Source of the DNA: Symbiodinium natans
Taxonomy: Eukaryota > Sar > Dinophyceae > Suessiales > Symbiodiniaceae
Assembly (NCBI GenBank): GCA_905221605.1
Contig: CAJNDS010002107.1
Coordinates: forward strand, 315,922 to 379,921
Direction of reading: 5' to 3'
Length of the DNA: 64,000 nucleotides
Below the pieces are notes generated by a model. It saw nothing but the letters and a program-made list of their open reading frames with translations. It was not told the origin of the DNA and made no database searches. A program made the translations under genes and the position numbers. This document shows, piece after piece, positions 20,807-31,314 of the stretch (within the stretch, counting starts at the first letter, position 1; every line of letters starts with the position of its first letter).

Positions 20807-21730
20807 TTTGTCTGGCAGGACAGGTCTCAAAGGGCCCCACGGGAAGCACGGTCTCGCGCCAAGAATGTCTGAACCCATGCACACTTCACAAGAGCAGCGA
20901 GTGAAAACCCCGTACTGAAATCCTAGCCTCTCCTAGACCCTGATAAATCCGCACTGAAACCCTAAAGACATCTGCCATTCAATCCTGTTGAAACCCAAAC
21001 TCAACCTGAACGAAACCGAAGCCACAACAAAGCCTCATGAAACCCCTAAGAAACCCTAAGGGAACCCTACAGTAAGTACTACTCTTTTGCAGGAAACCAC
21101 TGCAGCTTACCTACTCAGCTACTAGGTGCTCTTGAAGAATGAACCGGAAGTTGCTGGAGAGAGAGCCACAAGTGCAAGCTTTCGGAGGCGGTGGAACCCC
21201 GGAGGAAGGCTGGATAACCCTTGAGCACCAAGCCTAGGATTGCATTAAAACCAGAATAACAAATCTTGCCAATATTTAGAGTTTAGGGTTAAGGGTTTAG
21301 GGTTCAAGGTTTAGGGTTTGACTTGCACTTCGTATAAGCGAGAATAGAAACGGACTCGTAAGGAGGCTACAGCGTGCCTGTTCAGCTGCGAGACGGACGC
21401 TTCAAGCACACCTTGACACTTCCGATTTAAAGGCGGCGAGCTTAGGTCAACCCACCCCATGTTGGTTAAGGCTTGTGGTTGGGGTTCATGGAACAAGGCT
21501 GCGCGGAATCAGAAATATGTAGAGTTGAAGGCACATCTTGAACCACGTCGGGACCTGCGTAATCAGAATGGGAAGTTGTCAGTGACTTTGGGTTCCTGTA
21601 AAGTAGACCGAAACCCTAAACCCTACAAGACCCCGGCCCCGGAACCCGAAGACCAGGCAGACGGCGTCAATGACCCTGAACCCTGAACCCTAAACCCTAA
21701 ACCCTAAGCCCTAAACCCTAAACCCTAAAC

Positions 21731-21767
21731 CCAAGGCGCTGCGAATCTTTGGCATGGCCTCGTCCGC
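21731..21767 (-). CDS. Exon: ADEAMPKIRSAL
   Basis: Acceptor TGGACCCAG|GCG, peptide ADEAMPKIRSAL, donor TTGG|GTTTAGGG. Flanked by CCCTAAA (21676-21733) and TTTAGGG (21784-21915) arrays, a clean example of the exon-in-inverted-arrays layout. Confidence 0.5.
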
Positions 21768-21779
21768 CTGGGTCCAGTT

Positions 21780-22050
21780 GCGTAGGGTTTAGGGTTTAGG
21801 GTTCAGGGTTCAGGGTTTAGGGTTTAGGGTTTAGGGTTCAGGGTTTAGGGCTTTGGGTTTAGGGTTTAGGGTTTAGGGTCTAGGGTCTAGGGTCTAGGGT
21901 TTAGGGTTTAGGATTTAGGGTTGTGGGTTGTGGGTTGTGAGTTGTGGGTTGTGGGTTGTGGGTTGTGGGTTGTGGGTTGCGGGTTGCGGGCTGCGGGTTG
22001 TTTAGGGTGCGGTTTAGGGTTTGGGGTTCAGGGCTTGGGGTTTAGGGTCC
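21780..22050. repeat. TTTAGGG array with a GGGTTGT sub-array
   Basis: Ordinary TTTAGGG with a patch of about ten GGGTTGT units (21921-22000). Confidence 0.9.
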
Positions 22051-22084
22051 GCCGACCCTGGCGACGTGTTGGATGGTGAAAACC

Positions 22085-22390
22085 CCCAAAAGCGGGGGGG
22101 TGGCCCCCTTGCCCCCCTGCCCCCCCCTGGGCTAAGTGATGCTTGGCTTCAACTGATCCCCGACTACGCACCGCCCAACCCCCTCCCCCTACCCCCTTAT
22201 CCCCTTGCCCCCCACCCCTCACCCCCCAACCCCCCCACCCCCCCCCTACCCCCCCCCCCTACCCCCCCCCCCTACCCCCCCCCTACCCCCCCCCCCCCCC
22301 TACCCTCCCCCCTACCCGGTTTGTTGGGCTTCAAGCTGGTTCAGCTCCTGTTTGGGTCCAAGTGCTACCCCCTACCCCCCCCCCACCCCA
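22085..22390. repeat. C-rich tract with CCCCCTA units
   Basis: Runs of C separated by TA or A. It gives spurious proline-rich frames. Confidence 0.9.
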
Positions 22391-22409
22391 ACGTTTCACA
22401 CATTCTCAC

Positions 22410-22459
22410 CTGAAACCTTTCAACTATGCTCCAGCGCGGTCGGCGGCTTGAGCCGGAGG
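22410..22459 (-). CDS. Exon: SGSSRRPRWSIVERFQ
   Basis: Acceptor TTTAAGAG|CC, peptide SGSSRRPRWSIVERFQ, consensus donor CAG|GTGAGA. Next to the C-rich tract at 22085-22390. Confidence 0.45.
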
Positions 22460-22641
22460 CTCTTAAATTTAGGGTTTCGGGTTTGGGGTTCTGCTGTCTG
22501 CTCGGAGAACTCAGCAAATCCAGTCGTTCGATAGGCCAACCCGAAACCCTAGACCCTAATCCCTAAACCCGAAACCCTCATCCCGAAACCCTAAACCCTA
22601 AACCCTAAACCCTAAACTCCAAAAACAGGGACCCAAGATGC

Positions 22642-22703
22642 CTGAGACTTCAGCTGGTCGGCGACCTCCTTGGCCTCTCGCGCCTCCCAGTCCTCCTCGG
22701 ATT
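22642..22703 (-). CDS. Exon: SEEDWEAREAKEVADQ
   Basis: Acceptor GGGCCTTAG|AA, peptide SEEDWEAREAKEVADQLKSQ (strongly charged, helix-forming), GC donor CAG|GCATCT. Confidence 0.55.
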
Positions 22704-22959
22704 CTAAGGCCCGCTACAGAGGTGGGCTACGGGCCAGAAGCAGAAAAAAGTTGGGTTTGGGGTTTTTAGGGTTTTTAGGGTTGCTTATGGGTTCTGTTTA
22801 GGGTTTTTAGGGTTTTTAGGGTTTTCAGGGTCTTTAGTTTTTAGGCTTTTTAGGGTCTTTAGGGTCTTTAGGGTCTTTCGGGTTTAGGGTTTAGGGCTTA
22901 CAGAGTTGCATAGGTTGCATCCGGAGTTTGTGCCTGAAGAAAGTTGATTTGGCAATTGG

Positions 22960-23800
22960 TGAAGGCACAAAATGGTCAAAAATCGCTAAAAATCTGCCAT
23001 TTGGGGGTTGCCAAGGCCGCAAAACTGGCTTAAATCCCTATGCTTGGCTTTAGATTGGGGCTCACAAAGCCCCCATGGTACGAGATTTTGCCAAACTAGC
23101 GAAAATCCCTATGTCTTGGCCTTAATTGAGGATTTGGGAAGGCCCAACATGATCAAAAACAACGGAATTTACTATTTGGGTGAGTTTTCCAAGGCCGCCA
23201 GACTAGGGAACATCCCCATGCTTGTTTCCCTAGATTGCAGGTTTGAGAAAGCCAAAGATGATAAAAAACAGCCAAAAAAAGCACCAAAAGTTGCTATTTG
23301 AGGGGTTTCCGAGGCTGCGTGAGGAGTCGTGAAGACCCAAGAAATGGCCAAACATCATTACAATGACTACAATTGGGCATTTGGGTGCTTTCCAAGGGGG
23401 AAAATCCCTGTGGTTTGCATTAATAGAGGCTTGTGGAAAAATTGTCACTGGTCATTTGGCAGGGGGGGGGGGGGGGGTCCCAGGGTAAAACTCCCGGTTT
23501 GTGAAAAATGGCGAACACCCAAGGCCACCAAACAAGGGAAAATCCCTATGTGCTGGCCCTAATTGAATGTTTGTGAAGCGAAATGGTCCAAGTCCAAAAT
23601 CACTAAAAATTGGCCATTTGGGGTGCTTTGTGAAGGCCCAAAAAGGTCAGAAATCACCCACATTGGCCATTTCCAAAATCACCAAAACAAAATAGCCATT
23701 TGGAGGGTTTCCAAGGCCGTCAAATGAGCGAAATCTTTTTGTTTCAGCCCTAGGTTGGGGTAGAGGAGCAGTATGGCCAAACATCACTTGTATCGGCTTT
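22960..23800. repeat. Degenerate tandem repeat, unit about 90-135 bp
   Basis: Recurrent blocks: GCCATTTGGG, TTCCAAGGCC, AGGGAAAATCCCTATG and AAATGGTCAAAAATC, each seen four to seven times in similar order with heavy divergence. No coding frame is supported. Confidence 0.65.
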
Positions 23801-24438
23801 TGTTTTTAATGCACCACTGTGTGCTCGGTGAAGCTATACAGTTTCTATTTCGGGTTTCGGGTTTAGGGTTTTGGGTTGAAGGTTTAGGTGTCGTCGATGG
23901 CTCCCGTCCCCCCACGACCCTCTGATCTCTCTGTACCCATCACAGCAGCAAACACTTGTAATCCAACAGTACGCGGATCAAAGAACCGCCAAGAAACGAA
24001 GGAAACAACCAAAACTGACAAGGAGCGTCGAACACGTAAACAACGATTCGCGTACATTTCAGTCACCAGGAGGCCCATCCAGCCCGGGTCTTAGTTGGCC
24101 TTCTGGGCCCCCTGTTGAAATGAAGATTGAAGAATCGGGCGGGATGCTTGTATGTACAACAAGCGGCAAAACACGCAGAGCCCCAAACGGGGCGACAATC
24201 ACATTGGGAGGCTTTGCTTTGGCCATAGACGAGCAGACACGAGGGACCGGCGCGGAGCACTACCCAAACTCCCATGGATTTCATATCAACACCGGTATTC
24301 CCCAAAATTAGGGGGACCCCTAAGATACCCCAAAATAGAATACAATCCCCTTAAAAAGGGACCCCCAACCCCCAGTGTCGGAAACCCCGCACAGAGCAAA
24401 ATTCCTATGTGGGGCCATTGCTGCCGGAGCGCCCAAAC

Positions 24439-24486
24439 CTTGAGTGCCGCATCCATCGCCTCGCCCGTGCGGGTGGCAAGCTGATC
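24439..24486 (-). CDS. Exon: DQLATRTGEAMDAALK
   Basis: Acceptor CATGGCAG|GAT, peptide DQLATRTGEAMDAALK, donor AAG|GTTTGG. The upstream intron starts with a GGGGGTTTA array in plus-strand order. Confidence 0.5.
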
Positions 24487-24498
24487 CTGCCATGCCAA

Positions 24499-24735
24499 GG
24501 GGGTTCAGGGGGTTTAGGGGGTTCAGGGGGTTTAGGGGGTTTAGGGGTTTAGGGGGGGGGGTTTAGGGGTTTAGGGGGTTTAGGGGGGTTAGGGGGTTTA
24601 GGGGGTTTAGGGGGTTTAGGGGGTTTAGGGGGTTTAGGGGGGTTTAGGGGGTTTAGGGGGTTTAGGGGGTTTAGGGGGTTTAGGGGGTTTAGGGGGTTTA
24701 GGGGGTTTAGTGGGTTTAGGGGGTTGAGGGTTTGA
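24499..24735. repeat. GGGGGTTTA nonamer array
   Basis: About 24 units of GGGGGTTTA, a G-enriched form of the telomere-like repeat. Confidence 0.9.
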
Positions 24736-24996
24736 AGGGTTAAGTGGTTAGGGTTTAGGGTTGAGGGACTTATAAATACGTCCCTATAATAGAGTTCCGA
24801 TGCAAACTCCTCCACTCCACCAAGGCAAGATGCAACAGCCCTAAACCCTACGCCCTCAAAACATCAGGGAATGCGAAAGCCCGTCAGACAATGAAGAGAG
24901 CCATGTGCGACGAGCGCAAAGAAGAAGAACACTCTTCAGGAGCTGCGAGATTGGGTTTAAGGTTTAGGGTTTAACATTTAGGGTTTAGGGACTTAC

Positions 24997-25030
24997 CGGT
25001 GCTCAAGGGTGAGTCACGATCAACCGAACC
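24997..25030 (-). CDS. Exon: GSVDRDSPLST
   Basis: Acceptor ATGTTGAG|GGT, peptide GSVDRDSPLST, consensus donor ACCG|GTAAGT. Confidence 0.45.
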
Positions 25031-25304
25031 CTCAACATGGTGGACCCAAAACACCACAAAGCCCTGCCCGAAGCACAGCATTTGACCAACGAAACAAAGC
25101 ATACCAGCGCCGGAGAAGCCGCAAGCCGAAACCAAAAAACGAAGCCCGAAACCCTAAACCCCTAAACCCTAAACCCCCTATATGGAAGGAACCCAAAGAC
25201 TCCCCTTTCGTCATCAAATTCCTGGGGGAATTGGGGGGTGATTTGGGGAAGCAGGAACCCCTCACAGACCCCAAACCCCAAACCCTCATAAAGGGAACAA
25301 GAGT

Positions 25305-25500
25305 TTAGGATTTAGGGTTTAGGGCTGAGGGCTTAGGGTTTAGGGCTTGGGGTTGAGGGTTTAGGGTTTTGGGTTTCGGGTTTAGGGTTTAGGGCTTAGG
25401 GCTTAGGGTTCAGGGTTTAGGGTTTAGGGTTTAGGGTTTAGGGTTTAGGGTTTAGGGTTTGGGGTTTAGGGTTTAGGGTTTAGGGTTTAGGGTTTAGGGC
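25305..25500. repeat. TTTAGGG array
   Basis: Degenerate at the 5' side, about 13 perfect units at the 3' side. Confidence 0.9.
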
Positions 25501-25515
25501 CACCCCAAAGGAAAC

Positions 25516-25599
25516 CATGACTCGGGAACTGGCCAGCTCCTGCCTGAAGCTTCTCCAGGCCCGCCCCACTCAGCGCATCCGCGAGATTCATCAAGGTGC
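25516..25599 (-). CDS. Exon: TLMNLADALSGAGLEK
   Basis: Acceptor GCCTGCGAG|GC, peptide TLMNLADALSGAGLEKLQAG then AGQFPSH, donor CATG|GTTTCC. The complementary strand reads TMTRELASSCLKLLQARP, also plausible; orientation follows the neighbours. Confidence 0.45.
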
Positions 25600-26048
25600 C
25601 TCGCAGGCCGGGCTGGATTTGGGGCTTAGGGTTTACGGTTTGAGGTTTAGGGTTTAGGGTTTCGGGTTTCGGGTTTAGGGTTTAGGGTTTGGGGTTTGGG
25701 GTTTGGGGTTTGGGGTTTAGGGTTTAGGGTCTAGGGGCGCAGGGCCCAGAGGAGATCCCTCCCAAACCCCTGTCTCAAGAGCCCCAAACCTAGAGCCTTA
25801 GGTAACCTGCCAAAGGCTTCTTCTTGTGAGAACCGTGGGGGATGTTGAAAACCCTAAATCCTAAAACCCAACAAGTTTCACCCTAAACCCGAAACCCTAC
25901 ACTTCCTAAACGCCACAAGGCCCTACACCCTAAACCCCAAACCCGTAGGCCCCCAAACTCCTACCTAAACCCCTAAACCCGAAACCCGAACCCCTGAACC
26001 CTAAACCCTAAACCCGGGTGGGGGGCAGGGGGGGAGTGGCGAGAATAC

Positions 26049-26079
26049 CTTCAAGTGGGTCCAGGCTGCCATCGAGAAG
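26049..26079 (-). CDS. Exon: LLDGSLDPLE
   Basis: T-rich tract and TTCTGTAAG|CTT, peptide LLDGSLDPLE, donor GAAG|GTATTC. Confidence 0.45.
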
Positions 26080-26408
26080 CTTACAGAACCCAAAATCTCT
26101 AAGGTTTAGGGTTTAGGGTTTAGGGTTTTGGGTTTTGGGTTTTGGGTTTTGGGTTTTGGGTTTTGGGGGCTTTAGGGGCGCTTTAGGGGCTGTCGGGGTT
26201 TAGGGCTTAGGGGCTTTAGGGGTTTTAGGGGCTTCGCGGCCGGAATCTCGTGATGCAAGGTTCCTACGAAGGGGGCCCTTAATAACATGGAACCCAGCTT
26301 GCTGTCTTGGGGGTAGTTCCTTAATGGCTTCAATGTGGCTTGTGGCATTCCTCTAAACCCTATACCCAAACCCCAAACCCCTAAACCCTAAATTCGCCTG
26401 AATGTAAC

Positions 26409-26459
26409 CGCACGAGGTCCGTGGAAGTCTCCACGAAGCGAGCGACGATGGGCAAGATC
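26409..26459 (-). CDS. Exon: ILPIVARFVETSTDLV
   Basis: Acceptor TAGACCCAG|G, peptide ILPIVARFVETSTDLV, donor CG|GTTACA. Confidence 0.5.
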
Positions 26460-26624
26460 CTGGGTCTAAGGGCACTCTGGCCACACTTTTTAGGGTCCCT
26501 CGCCGTTAACTTTGCAGCCTGAGGACGGTTCACCGCAAACCCTAAACCATAAACCGCGAACCCTAAATCCTACACCCTAGACTCTAAACCCTAAACCCGA
26601 AACCCCATAAAGCCTGAGAGCTAC

Positions 26625-26671
26625 TGGAATTCTAGTTCTGCCGCTGGGTGGAGCGCTCGCAGCTTCAAAGC
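26625..26671 (-). CDS. Exon: ALKLRALHPAAELEF
   Basis: Acceptor TTCGGGAG|GCT, peptide ALKLRALHPAAELEF, donor CCA|GTAGCT. An alternative phase gives FEAASAPPSGRTRIP. Confidence 0.4.
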
Positions 26672-26824
26672 CTCCCGAACATGAGTTGGGGCTTGGGGTT
26701 TGTGATTTAGGGTTTGGGGTTTGGGGTTTAGGGTTTAGGGTTTGGGGTTTAGGGTTTAGGGTTTAGGGTTTGGGTTTTAGGGTTTCGGGTTCAGGGTTCA
26801 AGGCTGGCATCTCAGAAGTCTTAC

Positions 26825-26882
26825 CCATGCTCTCCGAGAGTCGTGGCAGCCGGACAGCGCACATCCTTGGCGGCGAGCTCGC
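26825..26882 (-). CDS. Exon: ELAAKDVRCPAATTLGEH
   Basis: Acceptor TGTAGCCAG|GC, peptide ELAAKDVRCPAATTLGEH, donor GG|GTAAGA close to consensus. Confidence 0.5.
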
Positions 26883-27212
26883 CTGGCTACAGGGTCGCCA
26901 AAGGAGGGAGCCTCTGAGGGGTCAGGGGTTAGGGGTTAGGGGTTAGGGGTTTAGGGTTTAGGGTTTAGGGTTTAGGGTTTAGGGTTTAGGGTTTAGGGTT
27001 TGGGGTTGAGAGTTTGTTTTTGCGTCTTAAGCCAGACCCACAGATGAAGGAAGCCACATTACAAACACAGCTCTTGGTATCTTTCTACCCCAAACCCTAA
27101 ACCCTAAACCCCAAACCCTACACCCCAAACCCCCAACCCCCAACCCTAAACCCTAAACCCTAAACCCTAAACCCTAAACCCTAAACCCTAAACCCTAAAC
27201 CCTAAAGGAGTC

Positions 27213-27300
27213 CTGGGCACTCTGGCAAGCCCGAGCCTCGCCCCCAGGGCCACTGCACCGAAGCGCGCTTGGGCTCTTCCGGGAGGGCGCTGCCGACCGC
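27213..27300 (-). CDS. Exon: AVGSALPEEPKRASVQ
   Basis: Acceptor TGCTCGCAG|GCG, peptide AVGSALPEEPKRASVQWPWG then RGSGLPECP, GA donor CCAG|GACTCC. A CCCTAAA array (27112-27206) follows the donor in plus-strand order. Confidence 0.45.
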
Positions 27301-27735
27301 CTGCGAGCAGTTGGTTGGGGGTTTAGGGTTTAGGGTTTAGGGTTTAGGGTTTAGGGTTTAGGGTTTAGGTTAGGGAGTTGAGGGTTTAGGGTTTAGGGAC
27401 TAGGGTTTTGGGGCAGACTTCTTGAAGCTAAATCCTAAACAGCCTCCCAAACGGGCCTTGCACACGCCGGGGCCCATGGGCGTCTCAACACAGAGGCCAG
27501 GTACGGCGGTGAGCACCTGAGACAGGGCACAGACTCGGAAGCCCATAGGGCCTCAACCAAGCCACTGAACCATGCACCCGGACTTTCACAAAAGTCGAAG
27601 CCCCTAAACCCTAAACCCAAAGCGCTAAACCCTAAACCCCAAACCCTAAACCACAAACCCCAAACCCTGAACCCTAAACCCCAAGCCCTCAACCCGCAAA
27701 CCCTAACCCTAAACCCTAAACCCGAAGCCCCAAGC

Positions 27736-27820
27736 CTCCTTCAGCGCATGGCGACCCAAGTAGGCCCGGTTCCAGCCGCGGCTGGGAGGGCCCCAGAGCT
27801 GCACCTCCCCGCCCCAAGTT
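27736..27820 (-). CDS. Exon: TWGGEVQLWGPPSRGW
   Basis: Acceptor CGTTTTGCAG|A, peptide TWGGEVQLWGPPSRGWNRAY then LGRHALKE, GC donor GAG|GCTTGG. Confidence 0.5.
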
Positions 27821-28344
27821 CTGCAAAACGGGCGTTTCGGATTCAGGGTTTAGGGTTTCGGGTTTAGGGTTTAGGGTTTAGGGCTTCGGGTTTCGGGTTT
27901 CGGGTTTCGGGTTTTTTGTCTCTGGCTGCTGAGCTGGTGGGGCGAGGGGCTTAGGGACTTCCGGATTTCGGACTTAGGGCCTCAGGGACTTCGGGATTCC
28001 AAATATCTCGCAAGGGCTGGTGGGATCTCTCGACGTTTCGGCGCATTGGCAGCATTGGGTTTGCATTTTGCTGTTTCGGGCCTTTGCAGCTGGCACGGGC
28101 GCACTCAAAGCCGGATAGCCCCCCAAAAAGGCCTCTTCTTGCCAGGGGAGGGAAGGCCAAGACAAAAAAAGAACTTGACGTGCCCCAACTTCCTCAATTA
28201 CGCAGAGTGTGGCTACAAGCCGATGGATTGTGTTCTGCAACTTCGCCACGAAGATTCCCAGAAACAAACTTCCGCATCAAAGTCAAGTAGACGGCCCGAT
28301 ACTCAACCCCAAACCCCAAACAATGAACCCTAAGCCCCCTAAAC

Positions 28345-28400
28345 CCTTGGTGCCCGCACCTCATGGATATCATCCTCCGTTCGGTAGCGGAGCAGCACTC
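28345..28400 (-). CDS. Exon: VLLRYRTEDDIHEVRAPR
   Basis: Acceptor CGGCCGCAG|GA, peptide VLLRYRTEDDIHEVRAPR, donor AGG|GTTTAGGG. Confidence 0.5.
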
Positions 28401-28770
28401 CTGCGGCCGAGTTCGGAGGCCCCTCCCTCCCTCTTCCGGAGCCTTAAACCTATGAATTCTCAGAGCTCCCAATTGAGATCCGCAGGTTGCTTTGCTTCGC
28501 AACACTCCTGGGCTTCGCCCTCCACATCGACATGAGCTGGAGCAAGCAAGTTCAGTGGAGGGTTGAGGCTTGAGGGTTGAGGGTTGTTTCACAACAAACA
28601 CAAGGCGCCTGCTGTCTGCGCTTTCAGCAACCAACAGCTCAATCTTTACCAACACAGGCAGTGTGCACAAACGACGGGGTGCTTATACCTTCTGCTCAAG
28701 GTCAAAGAGAGCCCCTGGTGGGTCTGACCACAGGCGGCTGCTCAGACTCTAAGGTCGCGTTGCTCAGATG

Positions 28771-28929
28771 AAGGGGTATCAGGAGGGAGCCCCTAGAAGG
28801 GACCCTTCATCTTATTCCCCCATAGAACCCCTATGTATTCTTATGGTCCCTATATACCTAAGTAGCCCCTAAAAAAACCCGAATATCAAATAACCCCCTT
28901 AGGTCCCTTATAAGGGTCCCTCCTTTTGC
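28771..28929 (+). mobile_element. Dispersed element, family A copy 1
   Basis: Ends AGGAGGGAGCCC and GGGTCCCTCC form short terminal inverted repeats; an inner palindrome CCCTTATAAGGG is present. It touches a candidate exon edge at 28923. Confidence 0.65.
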
Positions 28930-29006
28930 TTTTTGAGAAGAGCTTCAAGGGGCGCATGTGGCCATGGGAGGACGGCGAGCTTCGGGTTGGGGCTTCGTTC
29001 CAAAGC
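28923..29006 (-). CDS. Candidate exon abutting a mobile-element copy
   Basis: Acceptor GTCATGAG|GCT, peptide ALERSPNPKLAVLPWPHAPL then EALLKKQK, ending at AAG|GAGGGA where a dispersed element begins. The plus strand reads FKGRMWPWEDGELRVGASFQ and onward after a T-rich tract, so strand is uncertain. Confidence 0.35.
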
Positions 29007-29219
29007 CTCATGACCCCAACGCGTTTGCGGGAGCGAGGCCCTGAACCCTAAACCCTAGACACGACACTCTACACCCTAAACCCTAAACACTAAACTCTAC
29101 ACCCTAAACCTGAACCCTCACCCCTAAAGCCTAAACCCCCTAAACCCTAAACCCTAAACCCTAAACCCTAAACCCTAAACCCCAAACCCCAACCCAAACC
29201 CCAAACCCTGAAGCCAAGC

Positions 29220-29274
29220 CCTTGTAGCAACGCTCCTGGTCCAAATGACGTCGCGACGCAGCTGCCCAGTGGAC
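29220..29274 (-). CDS. Exon: TSFGPG module 2
   Basis: Acceptor TAAAACAG|GT. Phase from the previous exon selects PLGSCVATSFGPGALLQG rather than VHWAAASRRHLDQERCYK, and the selected peptide resembles module 1 (VLTPYGWG versus VATSFGPG). GC donor GG|GCTTGG. Confidence 0.55.
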
Positions 29275-29430
29275 CTGTTTTAGGGTTTAGAGCTTCGGGT
29301 CCCCTAAATCCTAAACCCTAAACCCTAAACCCCAAACCCTAAACCCTAAACCCTAAACCCTACACCCTAAACCCTGAACCCTAAACTCTAAACCCTAAAC
29401 CCTAGGGAGCCCTAGGGAGCCCTAGGGAGC

Positions 29431-29521
29431 CCGAGTCGCAGAAGGAGCTCCGCCGCACGTCGCTGCGGCGCAGCGCGCAGCGCACGCGCTCGCCGTGGCC
29501 CAGGCGCCAGTCCAAGGCGAC
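29431..29521 (-). CDS. Exon: VALDWRLGHGE
   Basis: Acceptor CCTCGGAG|GTC, peptide VALDWRLGHGERVRCALRRS then DVRRSSFCDS, GC donor TCGG|GCTCCC. The donor lies at a short tandem repeat of AGGGAGCCCT (29402-29432). Confidence 0.6.
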
Positions 29522-29529
29522 CTCCGAGG

Positions 29530-29720
29530 GTTTAGGGTGTAGAGCGTAGGGTTTAGGGTTTAGGGTTTAGGGTTTAGGGTTTAGGGTTTAGGGTTTAGGG
29601 TTTAGGGTTTAGGGTTTAGGGTTTAGGGTTTAGGGTTCAGGGTTTAGGGTTTAGGGTTTAGGGTTTAGGGTTTAGGGTTTAGGGTTTAGGGTTTAGGGTT
29701 TAGGGTTTAGGGTTTAGGGC
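29530..29720. repeat. TTTAGGG array
   Basis: About 26 units with one TTCAGGG variant, immediately beside the exon at 29431-29521. Confidence 0.95.
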
Positions 29721-29922
29721 CCACAGGTTTTAGGGCTTGGGCTTGGGGATTCATACATGCAGTGAAAGTCGGTGAAGCTGGTGCTATAAGATATCAGAAG
29801 AGCAGTTGTAGCAATAGCTACACTGCCACACCCTAAACTCCAAACCCCAAACCCTAAACCCCAAACCCCAAACCCTAACCCCTAAACCCTAAACCCCAAA
29901 CCCCAAACCCCAAACCCTAAAC

Positions 29923-30013
29923 CAGCAGCCCTTCCTGCAGGTGCTCCTCCGTGCCCGGGTCCAGCACGCAGATGCCCCAGCCATAGGGCGTGAGCACATG
30001 GCAGCCCCGGAGG
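29923..30013 (-). CDS. Exon: TPYGWG module 1
   Basis: Acceptor TGCGCAG|C, peptide LRGCHVLTPYGWGICVLDPG then TEEHLQEGLL, donor CTG|GTTTAGGG. Thirty codons with high third-position GC. Joins the next exon in phase to continue into VALDWRLGHGE. Confidence 0.6.
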
Positions 30014-30070
30014 CTGCGCATGAGGGCTTAGGGTTTAGGGCTTAGGGCCTAGGGACCCTAATCCCTAAAC

Positions 30071-30127
30071 CGCTCTTGGGCTTCGCATGCTAAGGATTCG
30101 CGGTGCTCGTTGGGGGGATACGAAGGG
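30071..30127 (-). CDS. Candidate exon
   Basis: Acceptor CCTTCTCAG|CCC, peptide PFVSPQRAPRILSMRSPRA, donor GCG|GTTTAGGG. Confidence 0.4.
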
Positions 30128-30308
30128 CTGAGAAGGTGAGGCCTTAAGGCTCAGAGTTGAGTGTAGGGTTTAGGGTTTAGTGTTTAGGGTTCATTTAGGG
30201 TTTAGGGCTTAGGGCTTAGGGCTTAGGGTTCAGGGTTTAGGGTTTAGGATTTAGGGTTTAGGGTTCAGGGCGTTTGGGGTTTTTAGGGTTGAGGCCCCCA
30301 TGCAAAGG

Positions 30309-30359
30309 CTAGGCTGGGTGCTCAGGCTTCAAGGCTTTCGGAGATGTTCGCTCAAAGCC
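30309..30359 (-). CDS. Candidate terminal exon
   Basis: Acceptor GCTTACAAG|GGC, peptide GFERTSPKALKPEHPA then TAG (30311-30309). Candidate last exon for the gene upstream. Confidence 0.4.
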   Translation of the reverse strand, partial: GFERTSPKALKPEHPA

Positions 30360-30429
30360 CTTGTAAGCACACATGATACTTCGGCTTGAGACTGGATTTC
30401 AGGGTTTCGGGTTTCGGGTTCAGGGTTTA

Positions 30430-30596
30430 GAGTTTTGGGTTTAGGGTTTAGGGTTTAGGGTTTGGGGTTTGGGGTTTGGGGTTTGGGGTTTGGGGTTTGG
30501 GGTTGGGGGTTTGGGGTTTGGGGTTTGGGGTTTGGGGTTTGGGGTTTGGGGTTTGGGGTTTGGGGTTTGGGGTTTGGGGTTTGGGGTTTGGGGGTG
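30430..30596. repeat. TTTGGGG array
   Basis: About 20 units of GGGTTTG after a short TTTAGGG start. Confidence 0.95.
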
Positions 30597-30599
30597 CCT

Positions 30600-31300
30600 T
30601 CTGCTCCATGATGCTCAGTTTGCAGCCAGAAAGGCTAAGGCGTGCCAAAGCACGATTTGCTATAGACACACGACAGCCCCGCCTGTTTTGCGCAGAAACT
30701 TCAATACAAGCCGTGCACAATTCTCAGCATATTCAGATTTTGACGATGTTGCGGGCTTAGGGTTGAGGGTTCGGGAGGAAGAAGATTTAGATGCCCCGGC
30801 GAGTTCTATAGGGTGATACTGGGGATCTCTGAACCTTCAGTGAACACCAGCTTTGTGTTTCAGCACGTTCTGTAGGGTCCTAAACCTTGATCATACCGAC
30901 TTTACATTCTACATGGGGACGCTACCCCCCAAAAGGCAGGTTCTGGAAGGATATGGTAGGTACCGCGCGGCGACGCACCCTGACTATGTGTAATATATAT
31001 ATATATATATGAATAAATAATGCGCATGCATGTTTGTAAACATGCTTGTTTATTCACTTACTGGGCCAGTTGGTTACATTTTTGTGTATAGTGTACACAT
31101 GTATCTATACATTTATGTACATTCAATGCGTGTGCATGTGTATGTTTGATTCTGTAAGTAAGTGCGCTTCGGAAAAGGCCAAGGCCACAGAGTGCATGTA
31201 CGAGACACCAAAGCCGATAACTGTTGGGGGTCTCGTACCAGTGAACCCATTGAGGCTGGGATGGATCGGAAATTGACAGAACAAGAGGAGCCCAGTGAAC
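30600..31300. other. No supported gene
   Basis: Unique sequence with an (AT)n tract at 30992-31010. Small frames on both strands lack coding character. Confidence 0.5.
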
Positions 31301-31314
31301 CCTAAACCCTAAAC

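Larger units (their letters stand above)
21731..30127 (-). other. Gene span: unrecognised protein with TPYGxG-like modules
   Basis: A run of about 17 candidate exons on the minus strand from 30127 to 21731, listed below. The first part holds two related segments, GCHVLTPYGWGICVL and PLGSCVATSFGPGALLQ, that look like repeats of one module. The later part is charged and helical (SEEDWEAREAKEVADQLKSQ). Whether all exons form one gene is inference. Confidence 0.4.

Noticed and set aside
22028..22534. Proline-rich proteins
   Set aside because: Translation of the CCCCCTA tract in several frames.
28177..28246. CCCH zinc finger on the plus strand (CPNFLNYAECGYKPMDCVLQ)
   Set aside because: Cys/His spacing does not match the C-x8-C-x5-C-x3-H consensus.
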